DNA of 47,059 nucleotides, taken from contig JASLLL010000020.1 of the NCBI GenBank assembly GCA_030747075.1, positions 1 to 47,059 on the forward strand, given 5' to 3'. The position numbers and the translations under genes are program-made. The notes beneath the pieces are model-generated. The model searched no databases. It saw nothing but the letters and a program-made list of their open reading frames with translations, and had not been told where the DNA came from. This DNA comes from Gemmatimonadota bacterium (GTDB lineage Bacteria; ARS69). How positions within the stretch are numbered: the first letter of the stretch is position 1; every line of letters starts with the position of its first letter. Shown piece after piece: positions 1-9,188 of the stretch.

Positions 1-3
1 TCT

Positions 4-2625
4 TTGTCCACACGCCGCAGACTCGGAGGAACCGTGGACCCCGCCGTCGATCGACACGCGCCCCTGTCCGTCCGCCTGATTGCCCGGGAAACCGCCGGAT
101 TCGCGAGGATCGCCGAACCGGTCACCATCGGGGTCCCCCTTCCCCGGGGGCGGGTGCGGGAGGCAGGCCACCTCCGGTTGCGGTCCACGGAGGGAGACGC
201 CATCCCGCTCCAGGTGAAGGCGCAGGACCATTGGAGCGACGGGAGCATCCGGTGGGTGCTTCTCGATTTCGCGGCGGGTGCGCCGTCGCGGGGGGAAGCG
301 GAGTTCTTCCTTACGGTGGACGACGGTCCGCCCGCGCCCGACAGCCCGGAGATCAAAGCGAACAAGACGGGCGACGGCCTCTTTGTGGACACGGGCGCCG
401 CCGCATTTCTCATGGCAAGAGGACCGTTTGACCCCTTCCGGTCCGTACGGGCCGACGGCGTCGAGATGCTGGACCCCGCGGGGACCGGCTGGGTCTGCGT
501 CGACCGGGCCGGGCACTCGTGGAATCCGGTGGCGACCCGGGTCGCCCTGGAGACGGCGGGACCTCTCCGCACGACGGTTCGTGTGGACGGGGAGTTCTGG
601 GGCCCCGGCGACCCGCTTCTCCACTTTACCGCCCGAATCACGCTCCACGCCGGTCGCGCCGCCGCCAAACTGGAGATCGCCGTCACCAATCCACGCCGTG
701 CGGCCCACCCGGGCGGTCACTGGGAACTGGGAGACCCGGGGTCCGTGTTCCTTCGCGAACTCTCCCTTTGCATCGCCTCCCGAAAGGCGGGCCGCGCTTC
801 CTGGTCGGCGGACTGCGGCGCTCCCCTTTCGGAAGTGCCGGGTGGAAGTGTCGGCATCCTGCAGGACGGAAGTGGAGGCAAGAACCGGCGAAGCCGTGTG
901 CACCAGGACCACGAAGGCCGAATCCCCGTCGGACTGGAAGGGTATCGGGTGCGCATGGGGTCCGAAGCGCGCGAAGGGCTGCGCGCATCTCCCCGACTGG
1001 CTGTGCATGACGGAAGCGCGGGCGTCTCGGCATCGATGCGATACTTCTGGCAGGAGTTCCCAAAGGACATGCGGGCCGAGGCCGACGGCACGCTTCGCAT
1101 CGGTCTCTTCCCGGAACGACCGGGTGCCTTCCACGAGATCCAGGGCGGAGAGCGAAAGCGCCACGAAGTCCGGCTGTTCTTCGGCGAGGAAGCGCTGGCC
1201 CCCGCGAATGACGCGGCACGCGCGCCGCTCTTCGTCCATGCGGACCCGAAGTGGTATGCCTCCACGGAGGCCATCCCCTACCTCACAACGCGTGCCGAAG
1301 ACACGGATGCGGATTGTCTGCGTCTGGTAGATCAGGCCATCGAAGGAGACTCATCGTTTGAAGCCAAGCGCGAAGCGGCGGACGAGTTCGGCTGGCGTCA
1401 CTTTGGAGAGATCCCGGCTGATCACGAAGCCCACTTCCACAAGGGCGATGAGACCTTCGTCTCCCACTACAACAATCAGTACGATGCGGTGGACGGCGCG
1501 TTCCTTCGATTCGCCGGAAGCGGAGACATACGCTGGTTCCGGATCATGGAAGAACTGGCACGCCATGTGATGGACATCGACCTCTACCACACGGATCGTG
1601 ATCGCTCCGCTTACAACCACGGGCTCTTCTGGCATACCGTCCACTATGTCGATGCCGGGAAGAGCACGCACCGATCGTACCCGAGCGTGGGGTCAGCGGG
1701 CGGCGGACCGGACAACGAACACAACTACACGACCGGCCTCCTGCACTACCACCTGCTCACGGGGGACGAACTCGCCCGCGAGGCGGTGCTGGGAAGTGCG
1801 CAGTGGGTGGTGGATGCCGACGACGGGGCAAAGACCATGCTGCGGGTTCTGGATCGTGGGGACACCGGGCTGGCGACGAAGACGCGCGATTTCGGCTACC
1901 ACGGCCCGGGACGGGGGGCGGGGAACTCGATCAATGCGCTTGTTGACGGGTGGCGCCTCGGCGGGGATCCGGATCTCCTCGCCCGCTGTGAAACGCTGAT
2001 CCGCCGTTCCATCCACCCCGAGGACAACATGGAGGCGCGAGACCTCCTCAACGCCGAGAACCGCTGGTCCTACACCGTCTACCTGCAGGCACTGGGCAAG
2101 TACCTGGATGCGAAGGCGGAGACCGGACAGCTCGACAGCGCCTACACCTACGCGCGCGAGAGCCTCCTCGCGTACGCACGCTGGATGGCGGCGCACGAAC
2201 ACCCCATCCTGGACAAACCCGGGCAGCTGGAGTACCCGAACGAAACCTGGCCCGCCCAGGACATCCGCAAGTCCGATGTATTCTGCTATGCGGCACTCCA
2301 TGCGAACGATGCGGAGCGTGAGTCGTTTGTCGAACGGGCGCGTTTCTTCTTCCGAAGCGCGGTGGAGTCGGTGGACTCCTTCCCGACCCGCGGGTATGCA
2401 CGCCCCGTGATTCTCCTGATGAAGAACGGCCTCATGCACCCGTGGTGGAGGCTGCACCCGGATGTGCACCGACCGCAGGGCCTGACGACCGGTCCTTTCG
2501 GCGAGCCGGAACAGTTCGTTCCCCAGAAGACGCGTGCGCTTCGCAAGCTCCGCTGGATCGCAGCGGCCGGGGCGGTTCTTCTGCTGGCGGGGGGCGGCGC
2601 GACGCTCCTGCGGGTTCTGTCCTGA
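4..2625 (+). CDS. PcRGLX/YetA-like RIFT-barrel protein with C-terminal membrane anchor
   Basis: This 873-residue protein has an N-terminal region (about residues 20-110) that reads like the RIFT-barrel domain of the exo-rhamnogalacturonan lyase-like PcRGLX/YetA family, including a DGSIRWVLLDF stretch. A long central beta-sandwich region and an alpha-helical C-terminal region follow, rich in His, Trp and Tyr (about 480-800), as in that family's toroid domain. Residues 848-870 form one hydrophobic helix after a basic stretch, so the protein is probably held in the membrane by its tail. There is no N-terminal signal peptide in the visible part. The first in-frame start is TTG at 4, but the frame is open to the window edge, so the true start may lie outside. 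Polysaccharide binding or cleavage is inferred from the family only. Confidence 0.6.
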   Translation: MSTRRRLGGTVDPAVDRHAPLSVRLIARETAGFARIAEPVTIGVPLPRGRVREAGHLRLRSTEGDAIPLQVKAQDHWSDGSIRWVLLDFAAGAPSRGEAEFFLTVDDGPPAPDSPEIKANKTGDGLFVDTGAAAFLMARGPFDPFRSVRADGVEMLDPAGTGWVCVDRAGHSWNPVATRVALETAGPLRTTVRVDGEFWGPGDPLLHFTARITLHAGRAAAKLEIAVTNPRRAAHPGGHWELGDPGSVFLRELSLCIASRKAGRASWSADCGAPLSEVPGGSVGILQDGSGGKNRRSRVHQDHEGRIPVGLEGYRVRMGSEAREGLRASPRLAVHDGSAGVSASMRYFWQEFPKDMRAEADGTLRIGLFPERPGAFHEIQGGERKRHEVRLFFGEEALAPANDAARAPLFVHADPKWYASTEAIPYLTTRAEDTDADCLRLVDQAIEGDSSFEAKREAADEFGWRHFGEIPADHEAHFHKGDETFVSHYNNQYDAVDGAFLRFAGSGDIRWFRIMEELARHVMDIDLYHTDRDRSAYNHGLFWHTVHYVDAGKSTHRSYPSVGSAGGGPDNEHNYTTGLLHYHLLTGDELAREAVLGSAQWVVDADDGAKTMLRVLDRGDTGLATKTRDFGYHGPGRGAGNSINALVDGWRLGGDPDLLARCETLIRRSIHPEDNMEARDLLNAENRWSYTVYLQALGKYLDAKAETGQLDSAYTYARESLLAYARWMAAHEHPILDKPGQLEYPNETWPAQDIRKSDVFCYAALHANDAERESFVERARFFFRSAVESVDSFPTRGYARPVILLMKNGLMHPWWRLHPDVHRPQGLTTGPFGEPEQFVPQKTRALRKLRWIAAAGAVLLLAGGGATLLRVLS

Positions 2626-2643
2626 CGAAAGTGCGCGTCGCGC

Positions 2644-3942
2644 TCAGTCTTCAGCGGGGGGGATCGCGTCGAAGGCCTCCGGTGTGGTTCCGGCGGTCAG
2701 CACGGCGTCGCCGGTTGCATCCCGGAGCCGCCGCTCCCGAAACAGGACCAACGCCACGCCCCACGCCACGAACGGCACGAACAGCAGGAACCCGAAGCGA
2801 GTCGCCACGGAACTCGGGGGCACTCCGGAATCCAGAAACCCTCCCGCGATCCAGCTCATTCCCGAGAACACCAGCGTCATGACGCCGAACTCCAACGCGG
2901 AAACGCGGCCCAGATAGTGTCGGTCCACATCGCGCTGAAGGAGGGTACCCACCATGACCCAGTTCATCCCGCTTCCCACGGCCGCCACGAAGAGGCAAGC
3001 CGCGGCCCCCGCGAATGTCGTGACGCGACCGAGCGCGAGATAGGCCAACCCGGCCAGCGGGTACGCGCAGAGGATCATGCGGCGAAGCGTGCGACTTGAT
3101 TCGCCAAAGACCCGGAACATCCCGATGGAGCCGATCAGCGCTCCCAACCCCCGGCTGCTGTAGAGGATTCCCACCCAGAGCGGCCCCGATGTCGCGGGAA
3201 AGAACCCCGACCCCAATACCGGGATGAGAATGAGCGTCCCGCCGCCGAGAGCCATCATCGGCTTCAGGCAGGCCAGCGCCATCTGGTAGGGGTGCCTGCG
3301 CAGATGACGAAGCCCGTCGACGAATGTCACGCTGGCGCCGCGACGGGCGGCGGGTGCCGGAAGCGCCGGGAGCGTGACCAGAAGTCCCGCGGAAAGCAGA
3401 AAGGTCGCCGAGTCCAGAACAAGCGCCACATCCACCCCTGCCGCTGCCGTAACCCATCCTCCCGCGGCGGCGCCAATCGCCAGCATGACCGACCATGTCC
3501 CGCCCGACAGCGCATTCGCCGTAGCCAGGTCCTTCTCCCCGACAATCTGCGGAATGGCGGCCTGCCGCGCGGGGAAGAAAACACCGGTCATGGTCACCAT
3601 GGCCACGATGCAAGCGTAGAGCGCGGGGAGGCTCTCCGCCCGGTGGGCGAGGATCAGCCCGAGCGCCAGCACCATGCGTGCCAGATCCGACGCAATCAGC
3701 AGAGTTCGCCGATCGAACCGATCCACGAGCGGCCCGGCCACCGGCATTACGAGGAACACGGGGAGCATCTTCGCGACCATCACTACGGCCAGCGCGCGCC
3801 CGCTGCCCGCGAGTTCGAACACAATGGTGTACAGCGCGATCGTGTTGAACCAGTCGCCCAGAAAGCTGACAATTTCCGCAGCCCAGAGAAACCGGAAGTT
3901 CCGGTTCCGCGCCAGGAGTGCCCCGTATCCGGTTCGCCCCAC
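2644..3942 (-). CDS. MFS transporter, MFS_3/EntS-like exporter
   Basis: The 432-residue protein is almost wholly hydrophobic, with about twelve membrane helices, and has the usual MFS loop between helices 2 and 3 (GPLVDRFDRRTLL near residue 70). The N-terminal pattern RNFRFLWAAEIVSFLGDWFN is typical of the MFS_3 group, which includes enterobactin-type and drug exporters. The start is GTG at 3942. It lies 24 bases after the stop of the M3 peptidase gene on the same strand, so the two are likely co-transcribed. The substrate cannot be read from the sequence. It converges on the preceding gene with only 18 bases between stops. Confidence 0.85.
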   Translation of the reverse strand: MGRTGYGALLARNRNFRFLWAAEIVSFLGDWFNTIALYTIVFELAGSGRALAVVMVAKMLPVFLVMPVAGPLVDRFDRRTLLIASDLARMVLALGLILAHRAESLPALYACIVAMVTMTGVFFPARQAAIPQIVGEKDLATANALSGGTWSVMLAIGAAAGGWVTAAAGVDVALVLDSATFLLSAGLLVTLPALPAPAARRGASVTFVDGLRHLRRHPYQMALACLKPMMALGGGTLILIPVLGSGFFPATSGPLWVGILYSSRGLGALIGSIGMFRVFGESSRTLRRMILCAYPLAGLAYLALGRVTTFAGAAACLFVAAVGSGMNWVMVGTLLQRDVDRHYLGRVSALEFGVMTLVFSGMSWIAGGFLDSGVPPSSVATRFGFLLFVPFVAWGVALVLFRERRLRDATGDAVLTAGTTPEAFDAIPPAED

Positions 3943-3966
3943 CCGACCCCGCCTTTCCGCCCGGGG

Positions 3967-5841
3967 TCACCCGGTGATGGAGGCTCCGTCCCGTGGCCAG
4001 TTCTTGAAGATCCAGTCGCGGAAGCGCGCGGCGGCCTCCTGAACGGAGCCGCCCTCTTCCACGATCGTCTCCTTCCCGTGGATCACGCGCAGGCGCAGAC
4101 CCAGGTCCACCTCTTCCGCGGGGGCGTCCGGGGCCGCCACGCGGTCCATCCTCTCGCGCTGGATGCGCACGGCTTCGTCCGTGGAGAGGGAGGCGTGCGC
4201 CACCAGCGCATCCGCGGAGAACCGACCCCCGGTGAGTTCCTCCACCAGTTCCAGAAACCCGCGGCTGTTGCCGGGCGCCCAGTAGACGCGAGCCAGTTCT
4301 TCGCCCACGGCGGGGTTGTCCACGATGTGCCCGTACCGCTGAAGGAAGTAGTCGCGCGTCTGGTACACCGCCATCTGAGCCAGCACATAGCCATGGTAGT
4401 AGCACGACGCCTCCGCCGAGAGGAGATGCGGCACAGCCAGCGTCGGGCGTGGGCAACCGCCCGGCAGGCCGACCAGCCGACGCTCCACATCCCGAAGCAT
4501 CGAGAGCACATTCTCCGGCGTGAGGTCTTCCTCCGCCATTTCGTAGAGTTCCTTCTCCGCATAACACACCACCAGCATGTTGCGAATGTTCTGCGCAAGG
4601 AACGGGTGCGTAATGCGTACGCCCTTCTCCACCAGATCCGCCGACATTGGCCGCCCCGACTCATCCAGCGCATACCGAACCTGCCAGTCCGCGTCTTCCA
4701 GAATGCTGTCGAGAAACATGGACTGCGTCTCCGCAAACGCGACCGAAGTCGGCGCGTACTCCTGCGAGAAACAGGGAGCCCCCATCAGGATGTTGGAGAA
4801 GTGCGCCGCGTGGCCACCTTCGTGGAAGAGCGTCTGCAACGCGCGGAAACCACTGCCCGGTTTGTCGGGCAGCGCGTTCGCCGTGAAGTTGATCTCCGCG
4901 GGCTGCCAGTCTTCCCCACGGAAGAAGGCCGGAGACGGCCCGTGCATGAACCCGTTCTCGTACTTTCCCTTGCGATCCACAAGGTCCAGCGTGATCCGCG
5001 CATCCCGATACCGAATGCCGAGTGCCGCAAAACTCCGCGCCCATCGGTCGATGGAATCCTCGAAGCGGAAGTACGCGTCCCGCTCCGTCTGAATCGATCC
5101 CCAGGTATGGTAGGGGAAGTTCCACGGCTCCAGCGCGTCCTCACCCTCGCGGGAGGCCAGCGCCTTCCGCTCATGAGCCGCCTTCTCCCGGGTGCGCTCC
5201 TCCAGATCGTCCAGGTAGCCGAAGAGCGTTTTCTTGTCGAAGCCCTCTGCCCAGAGAACCTTGTAGTCGTAGTAGTCCTCAAACCCCAGCATCCGTGCGA
5301 AACGGTTCCGGTCACGAACGACCCGGCAGTAATCCTGATCCAGCACGAAGGTCTCGATGGAGCGCAGCCCCTCGAAGCACGCCTTGCGGAACGCGGCGTC
5401 CTTTCCGGACCGCAGTCCGTTGGCCAGCGCCACGGACGACGCAGGCACAAACTCCCCGCTCCGGGGATCGGTGTAGCCCAGCTTCATTTCTCCGCGAGCG
5501 CGCTGAAGAGCGTTCTCGAACTCCACGGACTCCTTTCGGAGGACCCGCGCGTCCGGGTTCTCCACCTGATTCCGGGAGAACATGAGAATCCAGCCGTCGA
5601 GGATCGTCTCCTGATCCACCGAAAGGCCCTCCGCCTCTCTGCGGCGACGAAGCTCCGCCAGCGTGTCCGCATCCGACAGGAACTCCTGGAGCTGAACATC
5701 CGCTTTCGACAGTGTGTCGTGGCGATCGGCCAGACCCATCCGCGTCTCCCAGAAGGCCCCTTCCTTGGCGCGGTGGAACTTCAGGTACTGATCGGTAAGG
5801 TCGTTGAGGAACGCTGCGTGGCAAGTCCGGGTCTCCTGCAT
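3967..5841 (-). CDS. M3 family zinc oligopeptidase
   Basis: A 624-residue zinc metallopeptidase of the M3 (thimet/oligoendopeptidase F) family, which cuts short peptides, usually in the cytoplasm. The catalytic motif HEGGH is at residues 340-344. The third zinc ligand is probably E371 in the downstream AFAETQ segment, a spacing typical of M3. A C-terminal HGYVLAQMAVYQ segment supplies the His/Tyr region seen in this family. No signal peptide is visible. The ATG at 5841 is the first plausible start. The gene leads an apparent two-gene operon with the MFS exporter. A perfect inverted repeat lies about 35 bases upstream of the start. Confidence 0.9.
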   Translation of the reverse strand: MQETRTCHAAFLNDLTDQYLKFHRAKEGAFWETRMGLADRHDTLSKADVQLQEFLSDADTLAELRRRREAEGLSVDQETILDGWILMFSRNQVENPDARVLRKESVEFENALQRARGEMKLGYTDPRSGEFVPASSVALANGLRSGKDAAFRKACFEGLRSIETFVLDQDYCRVVRDRNRFARMLGFEDYYDYKVLWAEGFDKKTLFGYLDDLEERTREKAAHERKALASREGEDALEPWNFPYHTWGSIQTERDAYFRFEDSIDRWARSFAALGIRYRDARITLDLVDRKGKYENGFMHGPSPAFFRGEDWQPAEINFTANALPDKPGSGFRALQTLFHEGGHAAHFSNILMGAPCFSQEYAPTSVAFAETQSMFLDSILEDADWQVRYALDESGRPMSADLVEKGVRITHPFLAQNIRNMLVVCYAEKELYEMAEEDLTPENVLSMLRDVERRLVGLPGGCPRPTLAVPHLLSAEASCYYHGYVLAQMAVYQTRDYFLQRYGHIVDNPAVGEELARVYWAPGNSRGFLELVEELTGGRFSADALVAHASLSTDEAVRIQRERMDRVAAPDAPAEEVDLGLRLRVIHGKETIVEEGGSVQEAAARFRDWIFKNWPRDGASITG

Positions 5842-5874
5842 GGTTCACCCTTCGGGGAAAGCGGATTCCAAGGC

Positions 5875-5887
5875 ACTCTCTGAGAGT
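5875..5887. promoter_or_regulatory. Perfect inverted repeat upstream of the M3 peptidase gene
   Basis: The sequence ACTCTC-T-GAGAGT is a perfect 6-base inverted repeat around one central base. It sits 34-46 bases upstream of the M3 start and 200 bases upstream of the divergent protease gene. Its position would suit an operator, but no regulator is known here and a chance palindrome is possible. Confidence 0.25.
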
Positions 5888-6013
5888 CCAGTGTATCCGC
5901 GGGTGGGAAATCGGCAAATGCTCTTTCTCCGGGAGTGCGCCGCACGAATCGCGTCCTATGAAGCCAGAAAGCACCACCATCCGCAAACGCCTGTCAGGTG
6001 CGCGGCCGCTCTT

Positions 6014-6043
6014 TTGCGTCTGGACGGGAGTTTGGTGTAGAAT
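6014..6043 (+). promoter_or_regulatory. Candidate sigma-70-type promoter of the secreted metalloprotease gene
   Basis: TTGCGT at 6014-6019 and TAGAAT at 6038-6043 are separated by 18 bases, matching the TTGACA/TATAAT consensus at 4 and 5 of 6 positions. The -10 box ends 48 bases before the chosen ATG. The same TAGAAT box occurs upstream of the gene at 26243, at the same distance. Confidence 0.45.
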
Positions 6044-6091
6044 GGATCCGTCGTGGTAGCCCCAAACATTTTGAAAAGGAGTCCTCTCGAC

Positions 6092-7891
6092 ATGAACTTC
6101 AGGATTCAACCCGTCCTTGCGATGATCGCGCTGGCTCTCGTCGCCGCCGCTCCCGTCACCGCCGCTCCGGTGGATGGCGCGGCCGCCATGGAGCTCCTGG
6201 ATCAGGATCGAAACGCCGGACGCATCTCCGCCGAGACCTGGCTCCTCGAGAGCTTCCGGTATGTGTTCGCGCCGGAGGCCGTCTCCCCCCGCTACCTTCC
6301 CGCCAACCGCACACTCATTCGATGCATGACTCCCCGTATCGCCGAGTTCCACCGTCTTCGGGATTCCCTGCAACCAGCGGCGGTCGCGGAGATGGATGGT
6401 TACCTGACGCCATCGGGCGCACAGCCTCGCGCCATCTACATGAGCCCGAGCGGGATCTTCGAGTTCGCCTACCAGACGACCGGAGCGAATGCGGTCGACC
6501 CTTCCGATGTGGACCCGGCCAACGGAATCCCCGACCTCGTGGAGAGGTCTGCGGAGTATGCGGACTACACCTGGGTCACCGAAGTCGACACGCTGGCCTT
6601 CAAAGCCCCCACGCTCACCGCCGGCGTGTATGAGATGTCCTACGAGAGCATGGGCGCATACGGGTACACCACGCCCACCGGCGCGGGAAAGACGCGCATC
6701 GTTCTGCACAACACATTCACCGGTTTCTTCCCGCCGAACACAGACCCGGACGGACCCCAGCTGGGACGCGCCAAGGTCACCATCGCGCACGAGTTCAAGC
6801 ACGCCTCGCAGTACACGAACAGCAGTTGGTCGGAAGGCGGCTGGGTGGAACTGGACGCCACATGGATGGAAGACATCGTCTACGATGACACAAACGACCT
6901 CTACAACTACTTCAACGCGCTGAACGGCGGGAGCCAGCTCTCCAACCCGGAGCAGAGCCTCGACGAGGGCGGATCGGGCAGCTACGAGGATTGCCTCTGG
7001 CAGCTGTACATGTCCGAGAAGCACGGCGTGCAGATCATCACCGACTTCTGGGATCTTCGCGCGGCCAACAGCGGCTGGACGATGCGCAAGAGCTATAGCG
7101 AGATCCTGACCACCTACGGGTCCAGCTGGAACGAGGCCTATCCCGAGTTCATGGAGTGGTGCTGGTTCACGGGTTCCCGCGCCGAACTGCCGTATGGCTT
7201 CGGGGAATCCCCGGACTACCTCCGAATGCGAACGCGCACGGGCAATGTTTCAACCTATCCGGCCAATGTGTCGGACAATGTCGCTCACCTCGCCACGCAC
7301 CCGCGACGCTACAACCCCGGTTCAGCAACCGACCACCCGCGCATCCTCTTCAACGGGGACGACGCGCACACGAACTTCACCGTGTCGGTCATCGCGGAAA
7401 AGCCGGACGGATCGTTCACGATCGTCCAGCCCGCGGTCGACGCAAACCAGGACTTTGACTACACGGTCCCCACTCCGTTCCAGTCGCTTCTGTATGTCGC
7501 CGTGCTCGTGACGAACACGAAGCGCACGGGGTCCGAAGCGTCCTACTCGTACACCGTGGAGGATGCCACGGGATCGACCGGGATCGGTGAACTCGTGACC
7601 GCGGACGCGGGCCTTCGACTCCACCCGGCGGCTCCCAACCCCACCTCCGGCGTGACGACGCTGTCGTTCTCGCTCCCCGCGGATGCTTCGCACGCGGAGA
7701 TGGGCGTGTTCGATGTCCACGGTCGTCTGGTGCGCGCGCTCCACCACGGGCCCCTTTCCGCCGGCCACGGCGAGGCGCGCTGGGACGGCACCGACCACTC
7801 CGGCCGCCGCACTCCCGCGGGGGTGTACTGGATTCGCCTGCACACGGATGACGGCTCCACGGCAGCCCGGAGAGTGACCCTGGTGCGTTGA
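6092..7891 (+). CDS. Secreted MXAN_6640-type metalloprotease with C-terminal sorting domain
   Basis: A 599-residue protein that I assign to the MXAN_6640 family of putative metalloproteases. The ATG at 6092 is chosen over the longer frame (6053) because AAGGAG lies 10 bases upstream and a clear signal peptide follows (residues 1-24, ending AAPVTA). The zinc motif HEFKH is at residues 233-237, followed by a WVELDATWMED segment that could give the third ligand. The last 90 residues (from about 505) hold an APNPTSG motif and a FlgD/T9SS-type Ig fold ending in GVYWIRL, a known cargo-sorting tail in Bacteroidota-like diderms. Secretion by a Por-like system is inference; no such genes lie in this window. 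It is a single-gene unit closed by a strong hairpin. Confidence 0.8.
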   Translation: MNFRIQPVLAMIALALVAAAPVTAAPVDGAAAMELLDQDRNAGRISAETWLLESFRYVFAPEAVSPRYLPANRTLIRCMTPRIAEFHRLRDSLQPAAVAEMDGYLTPSGAQPRAIYMSPSGIFEFAYQTTGANAVDPSDVDPANGIPDLVERSAEYADYTWVTEVDTLAFKAPTLTAGVYEMSYESMGAYGYTTPTGAGKTRIVLHNTFTGFFPPNTDPDGPQLGRAKVTIAHEFKHASQYTNSSWSEGGWVELDATWMEDIVYDDTNDLYNYFNALNGGSQLSNPEQSLDEGGSGSYEDCLWQLYMSEKHGVQIITDFWDLRAANSGWTMRKSYSEILTTYGSSWNEAYPEFMEWCWFTGSRAELPYGFGESPDYLRMRTRTGNVSTYPANVSDNVAHLATHPRRYNPGSATDHPRILFNGDDAHTNFTVSVIAEKPDGSFTIVQPAVDANQDFDYTVPTPFQSLLYVAVLVTNTKRTGSEASYSYTVEDATGSTGIGELVTADAGLRLHPAAPNPTSGVTTLSFSLPADASHAEMGVFDVHGRLVRALHHGPLSAGHGEARWDGTDHSGRRTPAGVYWIRLHTDDGSTAARRVTLVR

Positions 7892-7915
7892 GAGTCGCGC
7901 ATCCCTGTCGTGGAA

Positions 7916-7950
7916 ACGCCCCTCCGGTCGATGACCGGGGGGGCGTCATT
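7916..7950. terminator. Bidirectional intrinsic terminator
   Basis: A 14-base-pair stem (7916-7929 with 7933-7946, one G-T position) closes a 3-base loop between two converging genes. A short T-rich tail follows on the plus strand and an A-rich stretch precedes it, so it could stop transcription from both sides. Confidence 0.75.
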
Positions 7951-7967
7951 TGCCAGGGCCGGTGCGT

Positions 7968-9125
7968 CTACCCGACCGGTTCCGGACTCGGTGTCTCTTC
8001 CCCGGTCAGCGCTTCCCGCGAGAGCGTGGCCTTCAGGTCCGGATGCACCCACTCCCCGTCTTCCCGAACCAGTTCGCCATCAAACCAGACGGATCCGCCG
8101 CCATACTCCGGCGTCTGGATACAAACGAGATCCCAATGGATGGACGACCGGTTTCCGTTTTCCGTGGTGTCGTAGCATTGACCGAGAGCGGTATGGAACG
8201 ACCCGTAGATCTTTTCGTCGAAGAGGGTGTCCTTGATGGCCAGATCCAGATAGGGATTGAGGCCGAAGGCGAACTCACCCACGAACGAGGCGCCTTCGTC
8301 CGTGGAGAAGATCTTGCGAAGTTTCTCCACATCGTTTGAGGCATCGATGCCCGCAATCCGTCCCTTCTCAAAGGTGAGGCGAATCCAGTCCCAACTGGTT
8401 CCCGAATAGAGCGCACCGGCGTTGTAGGTCACGACCCCATCCACCGAATCCCGCACGGGAGCGGTGAAGACTTCGCCATCCGGGATGTTCCGTCGCCCGT
8501 CGCACTTCACCACGCCGATATCCTTGATCGACAGCGTGACATCCGTGTCCTTCGCGGTCAGGCGTACCTTGTCCGTGCGCTCCATGAGCGCCACCAGCGG
8601 ATCCATCGCCCGGCTCATGCGCCCGTAGTCCAGCGTGCAGACATTGTAGTAGAGGTCCGCGAAGGCCTCGCGGCTCATCTTCGCCATCTGCGCCATGGCG
8701 TTCCCGGGGAAGCGCAACACGACCCACTTCGTTCCCGGAACCCGAATCTTCAGATGCACGCGCTCCATGATCTGTTCCCGATCCCACTTGAGGGCGTCCT
8801 CCGGGATGTCGGACAGGTCGAACGGGTTGTGCGTCCCGTTGACGCGGATGTACGCCTGCATCTCCCGCATCATCTTCTCAAGTACGGCACCCGCCGCCTC
8901 GACCTGCGACTCGTTCGCGGACCGAAGAAACCGGCGGTTGATGGAGTCATCGCCCAGGAGGCAGTGCGGAGTGCCACCCGCTTCCGTGACAGCGGTCACG
9001 ACCTCCTTCATGAGGTCGATCGTCTCCGTGCCTCGAAAGTCCAGGAGGACATTGTCCCCCGGCGCGATCTCCATGGAGTACTGGACGAGACTTTCAGCAA
9101 GCCGGGTGTTGCGCGGATCCACCAT
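7968..9125 (-). CDS. M29 family aminopeptidase
   Basis: A 385-residue leucyl aminopeptidase of the M29 (AmpS/PepS, thermophilic aminopeptidase) family, which removes N-terminal residues from peptides using two metal ions. Expected ligand segments are visible in order: IPDGEVFTAP, GEFAFGLNP, YGSFHTALG and SSIHWDLV. The length matches the family (about 370-410). There is no signal peptide, so it should be cytoplasmic. It lies 63 bases behind a beta-barrel gene on the same strand and ends at the shared terminator. With M3, M1 and M28 enzymes nearby it suggests growth on peptides. Confidence 0.9.
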   Translation of the reverse strand: MVDPRNTRLAESLVQYSMEIAPGDNVLLDFRGTETIDLMKEVVTAVTEAGGTPHCLLGDDSINRRFLRSANESQVEAAGAVLEKMMREMQAYIRVNGTHNPFDLSDIPEDALKWDREQIMERVHLKIRVPGTKWVVLRFPGNAMAQMAKMSREAFADLYYNVCTLDYGRMSRAMDPLVALMERTDKVRLTAKDTDVTLSIKDIGVVKCDGRRNIPDGEVFTAPVRDSVDGVVTYNAGALYSGTSWDWIRLTFEKGRIAGIDASNDVEKLRKIFSTDEGASFVGEFAFGLNPYLDLAIKDTLFDEKIYGSFHTALGQCYDTTENGNRSSIHWDLVCIQTPEYGGGSVWFDGELVREDGEWVHPDLKATLSREALTGEETPSPEPVG

Positions 9126-9188
9126 GAGGGTACTCCCTTCCGATGACCTGTGGGCGGTGCCTCGCGATGAACCGGGTGAGATTCCGGC

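Noticed and set aside
3292-5883. Plus-strand open frame of 863 codons
   Set aside because: It runs antisense to the M3 peptidase and MFS genes, has low-complexity Arg/His/Pro-rich content and no family motifs. It is a side effect of high G+C codon use.
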